Of a stretch of DNA of 64,000 nt, positions 1 through 11,200 are shown piece by piece; positions within the stretch are counted from its first letter, which is position 1; every line of letters starts with the position of its first letter. A program made the position numbers and the translations under genes. The notes beneath the pieces were generated by a model that did not search any database, was not told where the DNA came from, and was given only the letters and a program-made list of their open reading frames with translations. The stretch is taken from assembly GCA_907163375.1 (NCBI GenBank), contig CAJQUW010003595.1:124001-188000 (forward strand), written 5' to 3'. This stretch comes from Prostheceraeus crozeri. Its lineage: Eukaryota > Platyhelminthes > Polycladida > Euryleptidae.

Positions 1-1150
1 ATTGATTTTCATGTACCTATTAGAATAAAGGCGAAGGCCAAAATTAGTTATCGAAAATATATTAATAGTAAGTATTTTTGCATTTCTTCATTTTATTCGT
101 CATCAGACTGTAGTGGTCAGGAAGTGTCCGGTTTTACATGGAGGTCAAAACTCACCGACTGTTTGAAAAACTGGGACGATATTATAGCGCTACGCACAAT
201 TTTTTGCTGGTGGAATCAAAACGCCTCGACTGGTTAGAACTTAGTATATTTCTACATTGTTCAGTACTGTGAAAACTGCAAAAGACATATGCAGTTCAAA
301 ACACATATTACTCTTCACATAGAGTTCATACAAAATCGGTAGTGACTTGCCGTTCACTCTACCAGCAATCCTGAAGAAATACAACGAAAAAATCACTATT
401 TACGTGGCTATTCACAGACAAACAGTACAGCTGATTTTTACCTATTTCATATTCGAAAACTATTTACAAATTGTGATGAGATATGACGACACTGCATGCA
501 AACAAGCTAAATAAATTGATACGTGTAATAGAAAAAATGACGTACTCACTCTATGGACCTACCGTAACACTTCCACCAACAACTCGGAAGTGGTTTAAGT
601 CTCTGTCACATGCACGAGTTGTTCTATACACAAAATGAATGTAGGCCTATTTACAAACATAGAACATTTATTGACACATTGAATGTTCATGCAGAAAATC
701 AGCTATTTATTTACGAAGATCCAAAATTCTAACGACGCGTTGATGCATATACAAATGTATGATGCTTGATAAACATAGAAAAATAATCACATATATATAC
801 ATAAGCGCATGAATAATACTAAACATCAGAATACTCACCATACTTAGTTTATGGCTTTGTATTATTTTGCTCAAATAATAACAGTCAAAGCTGTGCACAA
901 TCTTTCTAACTCTTATGAAAGGTTATCTTACGTCGAATCTTTCTACAGGTCACACAGAAATAAATAACTCTCGAGACTAAGCTACTTGCGTTGAGAATCT
1001 AATATCCATTTGATCTAATTCATTTTGTGTAATCCCACGACCTTGATGTTTTACTCGGCAATGAATAATGCAAACAAATAAGGCGAGACACATGGCTGTT
1101 CTTGCCAAGAATAACTGTATGCTTTACTTCCCTAGACAAAGATGAGGCAA
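1..1150. other. No recognisable gene
   Basis: AT-rich sequence with only short chance reading frames. I see no splice-bounded exon, RNA gene or repeat. The right end merges into the decayed BEL/Pao pol region. Confidence 0.5.
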
Positions 1151-2205
1151 GAAGCCGACCACCAACACTTTAAATACCATGCTCATCAGTGAATGGATCA
1201 AGAGACTTAGAAACATCATTTTCTGTCAAGTCATTCTGTTGAGAAACTTGAATGATAAAGCGAATAGCTTCATTCCTTTCTTCCACATTAGCAAATCACT
1301 TTTCCTGCCTTTAGCTCTTCTCTTGAAACGTGCAATGGCCTTTACCAGAGAAGACCTGTCAGAAAATTTTCTAAAGACAGAAATGATCGCTGACTCGGAC
1401 GTCTTAGTAATGTGTGCGACATTCCTTCTCACTTCCGGATCCTCTACAAGTACAGAGAAACGATGACTCGATTGCTTAGAATATGGAATCTCAGGTTCAC
1501 AAAGAAAATCAGGGCCTGTAAATCAATCCGAATCTCTCAACTTAATTGCGGAAAGGCCTCGCGAAACATAGTCAGCAGGATTCGATTTAGTATCCCCATA
1601 ATGCCACTGAGAAACATCGGAAACTTCAGGCATAGCCTGAATTCGATTGGCCACAAACATATGAAACCTGCGAGAATCATTCGCTATGTATCCTAAGCCA
1701 ACCTTTGAGTCTGTCCAAAATACTTCATGATCAATAGACAACTTCAATTCTTTTCTCAAAACCTTGCTTACTTTCACTGACACAACTGCTGCTGTACGTA
1801 AGCTCATTGTAGTGATTTTCGTGGGAGCAACTCTAGACTTTCCCATCGGCAATGATCAATGTACTTTGTCGTCACAATCAATGAATCTGATATAAGAACA
1901 CTGGCCGTATCCCATCAAACTGGCATCAGAAAAATGATACAATTCGTGCGCTTGATACAAGCGTTAACAGGAGAAATACATCGCGGAATTCGAAGCGTGG
2001 ATATATTTTCAAATTCAAAGATATCCATTTCTTCCACTTATCTTGAAATTCCAAGGGCATGCATTCGTCCCAATCAGCACCAATTCGACAGAAATTCTGC
2101 AAGATTGCTTTGCCACGAATTACAAAGGGAGCAATAAACCCAAGTGGATCATAAACTGAAGCAACTGCAGACAATACTACTCCTCCTCTCGTCAAATCAG
2201 TCAAT
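1150..2205 (-). mobile_element. BEL/Pao LTR-retrotransposon fossil, pol part
   Basis: Minus-strand reading frames resemble the Pao/BEL pol region. One segment carries the family phrase SVYDPLGFIAPFVIRGK, found just downstream of the reverse-transcriptase core. The next carries RNase-H-like text (VFWTDSKVGLGYI, NPADYVSRGLSA), and a third resembles the linker before the integrase. No LTRs are visible. The copy is old and broken, with several interruptions, and only this internal part remains. It lies opposite in orientation to the gag fossil immediately to its right, so the two are either separate insertions or one inverted copy. Confidence 0.82.
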
Positions 2206-2237
2206 TCATTCAGTCAGTCATTCAACGTGCACATATA

Positions 2238-2975
2238 GGGAAAAGATGGCACACTGGCCGAAGGTGGGAGGGAGAGATGAAAGAGCCTTGCGTGAGTTTG
2301 TAGATTTTCTTTCCAACTGTTGTGATGCAATAACGTCTGTTGAAGGTCTACAACTGGTGATGATGGCTAGACCCTTGACTTATGGCAATAACTGCATGTA
2401 ATTTTAGAATTGATCACAAGATTTAATCGTAATGGAAGAGAATATAGCAATTTTTCATTTAGAACAGATAATAAATTCTGTGATTGAAAATGCTAGATTA
2501 ACCAATAATTAATACCAGTAACTCTAATGATACATGTTTTGAATGACTATGAAGAAAATGAGAAGATTGTCTCAAAGCTACCGGAATACATAAGAATCAG
2601 GTGGAATAGGATAGTCACGTCAGCAATTAAGGAAAATGAATATCCGTCCTTCAGGCAGTTTACGGATTTCCTCATCGAAGAGGCTGAAATAGCAAGCAAT
2701 CCAGTTTTGAAGTTCGATAGCATTTCCATTGAAAAGGACAAGAAACAGTAGGACCTTCACAACTCAGTTAACTAAGTCTGGCTTACCTCGTTCCATCTCT
2801 CAAGTTGAAAAGTCTTTCTCTGTTACAGCACCCTCTGATTCTCAAGTGGTCAAAGCTTCTCAAAGGCAGTCAGTACCTCTTAGTACCTGTTGCAAAGGAA
2901 GTCATGCGTTGCAGAGTTGCTTTGGATTTGGTAAGATGACCATTGATGATCGCAGGAAACATATATATCGCTGAT
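2238..2975 (+). mobile_element. BEL/Pao LTR-retrotransposon fossil, gag part
   Basis: Plus-strand pieces match the gag-like N-terminal region of BEL/Pao polyproteins: a YREKMAHWPKV stretch, then LPEYIRIRWNRIV followed by YPSFRQFTDFLIEEAEIA, and a zinc-knuckle-like segment further on (CCKGSHALQSC). Order and spacing are those of the family. It is old and broken, with a handful of interruptions, and no LTRs were found. Confidence 0.75.
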
Positions 2976-3660
2976 AACAATTTGTGCTTTGCTTGTGTTG
3001 TACAGTGTATAATATTGATGCTTCTACACCATTTATAAATTGCAAAATCAAGTCAACATTTGATAATTACGCTTGGTTTATGACATATAAAACGCTTATT
3101 ATTATAACATTTGATCTACAGAACGTTTCCAGAACAATACATCATGTGTAGACTCTAAAAATGTAGTAAAAATGTGATCTCTAATACTTTACATGACTAA
3201 ATGGGCCAATCTTACTGACATTGGGCTGCCCATTGGACAACCACGAACTTGACGACAAAATGCAGCAAAAACAAAATATGTTAATCTCAAACAAAATTCT
3301 AGAAAATAGTGAGCTGTCAAAACAAAACTGGTAGCATGTTATTCACTCGCTAAAAAATTCACAATTCAACGCAGTTCAGACAGTGTGTTCCACTGGACTG
3401 TGAAAAGGACGTTTTGAGTCACTAGGGTCTCTTTTCATAGATAATGCAAATGAAACAAATATCTGCTTCGTTTTTCAATAAACATTGATCAGAGGTTGCC
3501 ATACATGTATATGGAAACCTTTAAAATCAATAAATATCGATTTATTCAAAATCGGTATGATGGTTTATTTTATAAAGTGCATATTTTTGATCACAGAGGC
3601 ATACTACATCAGTAATTGCAGAAAATTAAGGGCAATTTTTCAATAAATATTCAGATTGCC
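2976..3660. other. No recognisable gene
   Basis: AT-rich spacer between the BEL/Pao fossil and the next retroelement. No exon-like or RNA-like signal seen. Confidence 0.45.
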
Positions 3661-3668
3661 ATAATTTT

Positions 3669-6298
3669 ATGCAATGGATAGAGGAGGTTCATGGATACCG
3701 AATATTCAACGTTTCAACAGGGAAAGCCGAGAAATCTTTCATCAATGAACTGAAGAGACTGGCTGACAATTTCGTGAACTGTCCCAAGACAGAACCATTT
3801 GCTTTGACGGCACTGGTAGTATCAATACCACGTATGCTACAAAAGCCAAGTAAGAATTCTAAAGCACATGAACATTCTCAATATTTGGAAAAGAAACTTA
3901 AGTTATGGAAAAATGGAAATTTTGATGAGATAATAAAAGAGTGTCAAGTAATTCAATCAAAGCTTTATCATTCTCCAAAGAAAAGTGCAAATACCAACAG
4001 CATCTTTTCAAAACTGATGCTTCAAGGAAAAGTAAGAGATGCACTCCTCTGCCTAACTGTGAATGGAAAGTCTGGAAGATTAGACCTAAATGAGGAAATC
4101 TTCGAAGCTTTACAACGCAAGCATCCTCCAGCCCAGCAACACAATCATGAATATGTTACAAATAAAACTGTTAATCATTCAGATGAATCAGTTATATTTG
4201 ACGATATCGATGAGAATTCAACATACAACGCAACGACTAGCTGGATCTGGTGGACCAAGTTGACTTCATCCTGATGGAATCAAAGGAATATCATGTTCAA
4301 AGTCATTTGGGAGACCTAGCAAAGACTTGTGCTACTCAATTACCAGAATTGCAAGGAAATTATGTACTGAAGATGTCAATCCATCTTATTTGAAATGTTT
4401 CAATTCTTGCCGACTTATCTCTCTAGACAAAAACCCAGGAGTTCGATCATTAGGAATAAGTGAGGTCAAATTCCCTTATTAAGTGATTCTTATTATTAGA
4501 TTAAGTGAAGTCAATTGCCATTTGCGAGTCATCGGCAAATCTATTTCTTTTTTCCTGAAGACTGAAATACTCAATTGCATCGGTAATTTTCAAACTTGCG
4601 CTGGACACCCTGGAGGAGCAGAAGCTGCTATCCACGCTATGAAAACTATATATACTGATGATTGTTGTAAAGGGATGGTGCTGGTCGATGCGGAAAATGC
4701 ATTCAATAGCTTAAACCGATCTTTGGCACTAACCAACATACAGTAACGTGTCCTGTACTTGGAACATTTTTGATAAACACATTCCAAAATGTGATTTGGT
4801 CACAAGAGGAAACCATTCAAGGCGATCCACTTTCCTTGATATTTTATGCATGTTCCACTGTACCATTAATCAAAAATCTCAATGACATACCACCTGTAAA
4901 GCAAGTCCGGTTTGCTGATGATGCCGCTGGAGCAGGTTCTTTGAGAACTTTACTGAAATTGTGGGAGAAATTAACAGCAATCGGCCCTCATTATGACTAT
5001 TTTCCAAATTCCAGCAAAACGACTTTAGTTGTGAAAGAACAATTTTTACAAGAAGCCATTGAACTTTTCAATGAAACTGGTATTATTGTCACATCGCATG
5101 GAGCACGTCATGTTGGTGCTGCGATCGGATCTGAAAATTTCAAACGTGAATTCGTGTCTAGCGAAGTCGAACAATGGAAAACTGAAATGCTGAATTTAGT
5201 TGAAATGTCAAAAACTGATCCTCATGCAGCTTACTGTGCGTATACTACAGGAATGAAGCATAAATGGAAATATTTGCCAAGAGCATTATGTGACATTTCC
5301 GAATTCTTCATACCATTGGAAGATGTAATTCATGATCAGTTTATTCCAACTCTATGTGACAAAGTGATCAATGATGATTTGCAAGACTTATCTCCTCTTC
5401 CTACTTCACTCGGTGGACTAGGCATTTGAAAAACCAGTAAAAACATCTGACAGCCAATATGCATCATCTCTAAACATCACAAAATCACTTCATGAAAACA
5501 TAATTAACCAAATTACGGACTTCAGTGAAGAGACGATTGATGACATTTACTCGAGAAAAAGTGAAAATAAAAGCAAAAAAATTTAGCCGACAAGTCAATG
5601 CTCAAATCGCTACTTGAAAACTTTTCGGAGGAAAGCAAACGATGCATTCAAGAAACTCAAAAAAAGTGATCCTCAGTATGGCTTTCTACACTCCCCTAAA
5701 AGAACATGGATTTCACTTGAATAAAGTAGAATTCATTGATGCCATATCGCTAAGATATAACATTAATATTTCTGCCATGCCTCGAAGATGTTACTGTGGA
5801 CAATTGAATGACATCAATTATGCCATGATCTGGAAGTTGGGAAGCTTCTTTCTGTTAAGACATAGGGCCTAACGAATTAAGAGACCTTGAAGCTGATTTA
5901 GTATCAAAAATATGCACCGATGTTAGAGTATAGAGACATCATTAATTCCAGTTTTCCGAAAATAACGACCTAAGTGGTAATGTTAAAGATGATGCTTGTC
6001 TTGACGTTTCCATGCGTGGCTTCTGGCGGCCTATGGAACAAACCTTCGTTGATGTCAGGATCTTTCATTCCAATTCCCCATCATATCTGGCTACTCCCAT
6101 GAATTCTCTTTATCGTACTCATGAAAATCAAAACGAACAGGAGTGTAACAGGAGAATCATGGAAGTAGAACATGCATAATTTACCCGACTCATATTTTCA
6201 ACGACCGGTGGTATGGGTCCTGAATGCCTGCGCTTTCATAAAAACATTAACAACAATGAGATTAAATACACGATAGATCAGATTGCCATGCAAAAGAT
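3669..6298 (+). mobile_element. Decayed non-LTR-type retroelement with REL-like tail (copy 1)
   Basis: A degenerate reverse transcriptase read across several frames. In order: an N-terminal region with LNEEIFEALQRKHPPAQ (about 4090-4140); fingers motif CRLISLDKNPGVRSLGI (about 4410-4460); GGAEAAIHAMKT; palm motif A MVLVDAENAFNSLNR (about 4676-4720); motif B ETIQGDPLSLIFYA (about 4810); catalytic FADDAAGAG (about 4912); and LGGLGI at the thumb (about 5410). A C-terminal domain follows, with a knuckle-like RCYCGQ (about 5785), then DVSMRGFW and FVDVRIFHS (about 6000-6065) and TTGGMGPECLRF (about 6205). This order belongs to a reverse-transcriptase family I know from cnidarian, sponge and mollusc genomes. 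The tail fits the CCHC plus PD-(D/E)XK arrangement of REL-type LINEs. At least five frame changes or stops are present, so it is inactive. It ends abruptly against a tRNA-like gene. A second fragment lies at 41.6-42.5 kb. Confidence 0.78.
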
Positions 6299-6300
6299 GT

Positions 6301-6373
6301 GCGGCTGGTAGGATTCGAACCTACGACCAAGGTTAACTAGACCTGTGCTCTAACCAACTGAGCTACGAGCCAC
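6301..6373 (-). tRNA. tRNA-like gene, isotype uncertain (anticodon position reads AGT)
   Basis: The reverse complement has a canonical A box (TAGCTCAGTTGG), a closed D stem (GCTC/GAGC), a perfect T arm (GTAGG-TTCGAAT-CCTAC) and a TTTT polymerase III stop a few bases after the 3' end. The acceptor stem pairs over seven positions only if one C is bulged, and the first pair of the anticodon stem is mismatched. The loop reads CTAGTTA, giving AGT (Thr) in the usual register, but a decayed Asn gene is also possible. It is best called a slightly decayed tRNA gene or tRNA pseudogene. It directly abuts the 3' end of the retroelement to its left. Confidence 0.6.
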
Positions 6374-6840
6374 TTACGCGACTCTGTCAATTGGCAGGAT
6401 CAAATCCTCACCACCACACATCAGTTGTCAAGGCAATAATAACCAATGAATAAATAACACGTCACAATTGTGACCGCCGACATTAAGGCAAGTAGCAGGG
6501 ATCGATTGTGCATGGAAGCATTGTCCTCAATTAATAAATTCCTAGAACTATGAATTCTGCTGACATTTCTTTCACATGTATACTATTTGCCTCCTCATTC
6601 AATGCATTGACAAATTTTCAGTTGATTTAAAACTTTTTCCAGAATATTAGTAATACTAAAGATAAAGATGCCTGCCTATAGGTTAATCACAGACCTAAAA
6701 AGTCTGAACTAAAAGGGATGAATGTTTTTGTAATATTAGCACCTAATTTTCCGCTTCTTTCCGATGATTTTCGTAACTTTCATATACTGCGACAGTAGAT
6801 TACCACCCTCGAAACCACTTGTCAAAACAGCTGCTCATCA
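6374..6840. other. No recognisable gene
   Basis: Unique-looking AT-rich spacer; nothing supportable seen on either strand. Confidence 0.45.
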
Positions 6841-6849
6841 TTATCGTAC

Positions 6850-7465
6850 AGGTACGAGGGCGTGCAGTCCGAGGGCCGGGGCGTCTCTTTAATTGGCTAA
6901 GGCGAGAGCGTGGAACCAACTGAAGCGGCCGGCTGCTCTAAGGAAGGCCAGGCGATCGTTGACTGCTGGGGTGGAGCGCTGGAACGTCAGAAATTGTGAG
7001 GAGATTGTTGAGAAAAGCTACCGCGCGACGGTTCTCTGCGGTCCAGTGGTGTTCAGAGGATTGATCAGAAGAAATTGCCATTTACGGACTGGCTACCACG
7101 GCTCCCTGCGCTGCTTTGACGGTGACTGTCTCCAGCTGTCTGCGGATGGATTCAAGTTGGTGCGCTAGATTCGGAGGAATCTGTCCAGACACGTCTGCCT
7201 CATATTCATTCTTAGATGTGCATAACGGAGATTCGGATGCCGAAGGAAGGGATGAAAAGGTAGCTTGAGCTTGCGGCTACGGTTGAGGCTTGGAGGTCTG
7301 TGCTGCTTGCGTCGGTGATATGTGTGTGGACGTTTTGAGGTTGACTGTCTCTGAGGTCGAGTGGCTCTGTACCGGCGGTTCGGTTGCATGCTGAATTTGT
7401 TGGAGTAGTCGGAAGAGGATTCTGAGACTGGGAAAGCGTGTCCCCCTTCCATGGCAACTGATCGA
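6850..7465 (-). pseudogene. GC-richer coding-like scrap, unrecognised
   Basis: This stretch is clearly GC-richer than its surroundings and has overlapping open frames on the minus strand. One frame ends in IPPNLAHQLESIRRQLE followed by TVTVKAAQG, which looks like a short amphipathic coiled coil preceded by a Ser/Pro-rich region. I do not recognise the family. The composition and interrupted frames suggest a decayed exon, perhaps the gag-like start of a retroelement or a host fragment. The open frames could also be a by-product of the base composition. Confidence 0.3.
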
Positions 7466-7489
7466 TGATCAGAAGCACCATGGGCAAAA

Positions 7490-8395
7490 TAAAAAAATTT
7501 TCTTATACTCTATTCCCATTTATCACCGGTTAAATTCTGAAATGATCAATAACACGATTAGATGCGTTCAGCACCTTTGGTGATAGGCATTGAAATATGT
7601 ATCGATAAAAATTGCGTCTTCAGTCATTGGCCTCGTAGTCAGAGGGGGGCTGAGGGTATCAAGCCCCTCGAATTGAGATCTGTGGTCCACTTGGGACCTT
7701 GATCGGCACCATTTCTAATGTCATTTATGCTTATTAATTCGTTAAGTAGCATGTTTTTCAATTGAGTTTCTTTCTGTTGTTTGGCAACATATAATTTGCT
7801 TTGTGCTAAGAATACAAAGGTTATTTTGTGCTACGTATTCGTTAGTAAGCAACAATGTGGAAAGTAATGATCTAGAATTCTGATTATTTTGTTGATCTGG
7901 ACAGTATAACAGTGTGCTGTTAGCGTAGGCCTACAGGTGCAGGACGAATGTGCATGCCTGGTGACTGTGAACAAGTCCTAGCAAGACTAAACGTCGGTGT
8001 CTTGTGGCTTGTTTTTTGACACCTGAATAAAGACGAATAGAAATGGGGAATACTTTCTATTTTGCACGATGAAGTTTAAGTAAGAACATCCCGTGTATCG
8101 TCATTCAGATTTGACAAGCCTCCCACTGTCGGCGAACACCAACATGTTGGTCCACTTTACAGACATTGAATCACATTCGTGCAAGTATCGTCGATTACAA
8201 GTATGATAACGTATGCACACGATAGACAGTGAGTGACCTGAAGACATATCATGTGAAAAATTATGCCTCTTGACTTAGTTCTATTCAGCTGATAAGAGAA
8301 AACATAGAAAACCTCATTTTTGCTGAAAACTACAATCTGAGTCCTATTGGATTAACATGTGTATTTCTTTGGTCTTGTCTGTCAAGGTGATGAGC
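7490..8395. other. No recognisable gene
   Basis: No conserved coding pattern, RNA gene or tandem repeat noticed. Confidence 0.45.
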
Positions 8396-8408
8396 CTTGT
8401 AGAACTCT

Positions 8409-8616
8409 TCATACATTGTTCCTTCTTCTCGAGAACAAAGTTAGCATAAAGTAAAAAATTCTTCAGTGGTATTGTTCTCTTCGAAATTTCTTTATTGGCA
8501 AGCTTTCGGGTGATCCACCCTTCCTCAGGCACGACAAGTTGAGAGTGAACAAGACAAGCTTGCCAATAAAGAAATTTCGAAGAGAACTATACCACTGAAG
8601 AATTTTTTACTTTATG
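8409..8616. mobile_element. Penelope-derived foldback insertion with 13-bp target duplication
   Basis: A 208-bp insert flanked by the direct repeat CTTGTAGAACTCT (8396-8408 and 8617-8629). Two arms of about 62 bp (8443-8505 and 8556-8617) are inverted copies of each other with very few differences. On the minus strand, just before the left arm, is CTGAGGA, a 5-bp stem-loop (GGGTG/CACCC) and GAAAGCTT. This layout is typical of Penelope-like element ends. The best reading is a very short Penelope insertion carrying an inverted copy of its own tail, a known habit of these elements. Confidence 0.65.
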
Positions 8617-8629
8617 CTTGTAGAACTCT

Positions 8630-11070
8630 GTAGACGTGCAGATTCGTAGTAGGCATAGGGTGCTCATAGTCTCATTTCCAGCCTCGCTTCCTGCAGACAC
8701 TCGTTCTGGCTCCTGGACTATTGAACAGATAAAATGTCTCCACCGTTGAACGCCAGTCTTCCAATGCGTCTTCGGTTGTGCAGGGATCTCATTTACTAAA
8801 TTTCATCGCCTAATCTCATAATCATTGAAAATTGTGGAACAGCAGCGGACAGATTAAGTCCGAATAGCTTTGTTGCACAAAACGTAATGCAAGGCCAAAA
8901 ATAAATTTCAATCTTACAGACTCGAATGCAATGACGGAGGCCATTGGAAAAGGGCATTTACGCATGCGTTTCTCTCTTGCTTAAAATGAAATATGTCAAG
9001 TTTGAAACTTGTAATGTTGATATTTACAATACATTATGTGCAAGGTAATCATGATTCATGGAACATGTGTTTGCTTTTGCGATTAGAATGTTCATGTGAT
9101 AACCATGTCAGCTATCACAAGTTTGAACTTCAGATAATTTCTGAAATATTGTAGGCCTACAACGAAATTTAGCAAATTTTCCTTTTGCATTATTTGATGA
9201 TCACATTGTCCTTAATACTTAGAGAATCTAGAAAATGCCATTTCGATAATTCATCGACCAAATCAGAGCAGAGATGCCGTCAGAAAATTCAGCTTGATAC
9301 GAGAAAATTGTCAATTTTGAACCGCCGAACCAATTTTCTTACGTCAACCACGTGCTTTTCTTTTGTGATAACTTTGCTACATAACTTTCTAACAATACAG
9401 AATTTCCAGTTATTGCTTAGATTTTAAAAAGATTTTTATGCATGTTTTGTTATAGATTATCTATAACCACAAACTAAATATATTTTAAATTGTACACAGA
9501 CTTACTTACCCAACTTTTTTTGCTTTTCAACCTATGTGTTTTGTTGAAAAGTTACAGAGGTCTGCATTTCAATCATAGTATTGCTGCCCCATTACAACGA
9601 TTCTGATTTCTATCGCATTGCAGAACAAGTTGCAAACAAAGCTAATAAGATTCATGATGTAGCCCGCTACTACAAAAGTTGCCCACCGTTGAGTTAGATG
9701 GTTCACAAGCAACCTGCAAAACTTGCAAGTTTCAAATCATGGCACACATTTAAGAAAATAACTGACTTTGTCCATTACTCTATATCTCCTGCAAGATATG
9801 TTTCATGACTGACTAGCATGCTCACTGCTGATATTGCATGTGAAAAGCATGTTTTCTGCAATTGAATGTACATGTATCAGTTTTGCAATTTATAATTCAC
9901 AAAGACAATGACTTTCAACGCAACTTATCTTTCTTCCTGACAAAAAATGTCGTACAGAGGGCTAACTGAGCTTCTCCAAATGTATACCTAGAGTTTCATG
10001 AGCATTCCACATACATTTGACAGACTTCGTAAAGCTCAATCTTCTAGCAAAATTCGTTTCAACGAATAGTCATGTTTTCAATATTTCTTTATTACATAGG
10101 CTGCATTGCCATTCATATTACAAAACCCATACATGCCACATTTTTGATTTAGTTCTGTTCATCACTAGATTTTTTCAACTGTAAAACTTAAGAAATGCAA
10201 CTGCACTTTTGATTTTAGAACTGCACAAATTTTGTTCAGTTGAACTTGAAATGAACCTAGGTTGCGGACTACATATCCATCATGCCCTGAGGGAGAATAT
10301 TGCAGCCTCACATATAATGGTGTTATTTGACGCGCATTTCCATGTAGGGTAAAATCGGGTAAAATCGAGATGGGAGCCATTAATCAAAAATGTATAACAG
10401 AACTTAAGGAACGCATCCATTACACCGATTAACACTTACTGTACCTCGCAAAGGTGGAGCGCTTGTTGGAACGCATCTGATTGCTTCATGTTGAAATAAG
10501 GTTTGCATCCCCAAATGAATTAATTATTGCGTCTATGTAGACTAAGCGTGAAAAAATCGGGTAATTTCGACAGCAGAAAAAAAGTTGGGCTCTTGCGGAT
10601 GTACTTCTTGGTTTCAATATGAACTATGATATTCAAATAATCTCTTTTTTCTCGAATATGCGTTTATCTATCTGCTAAATGTGCGATTCTAGGTGAAAGG
10701 TAAGATGTGTAGCCAGGAAAAATATTCATATAGCATATGATTATAGGTTGCACTCCTCATATTCACCTAGAATTACTCATTAAACCGATCCATTAATAGA
10801 CTTGAGTAAGAAAAGATTATCTTAGTTTCATAATTCATGTCAAAGCTCAGATATGAACACCAGATTTTACCCTATGTCCTATAGAGATGAAAATATGTGG
10901 AAGGATCTCAGGCACAAAGATTGCACATCAACTTTTATCAGTGCAATATTTGATAATATTGATTGATATTGATATCTACATAAACCAAAAGCGCCTAATC
11001 AAAGATTTTGAATGTCATAGCTTTTGAAATAAGAGATAATTTTGAAACTCATAGCTAGCCTTGTCATTGT
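8630..11070. other. No recognisable gene
   Basis: About 2.4 kb of AT-rich DNA with only short chance frames. Two GGGTAA-containing phrases occur near 10.35 and 10.56 kb without a wider repeat. I see no splice-bounded exon. Any promoter of the LRR gene at 11.2 kb would lie at the right end. Confidence 0.45.
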
Positions 11071-11200
11071 AGGCGGGAGTGCCGTCTGTAGTGGAATTCT
11101 CTTACATTATAATACTGCCGCGGGTGTTACTGTCAGCTCATGCTTATTCTTTTAACTTAGTATTACAAATTGCATGGATAATCATTGAAGATCGAACAGA

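Noticed and set aside
6301-6373. Fully functional tRNA-Thr gene
   Set aside because: A bulged acceptor stem and a mismatch in the anticodon stem make function doubtful, so it is listed as tRNA-like only.
7165-7487. Protein-coding gene of 90-95 residues on the minus strand
   Set aside because: Several frames are open only because the region is GC-rich; no recognised domain and interrupted continuation. Kept only as a coding-like scrap.
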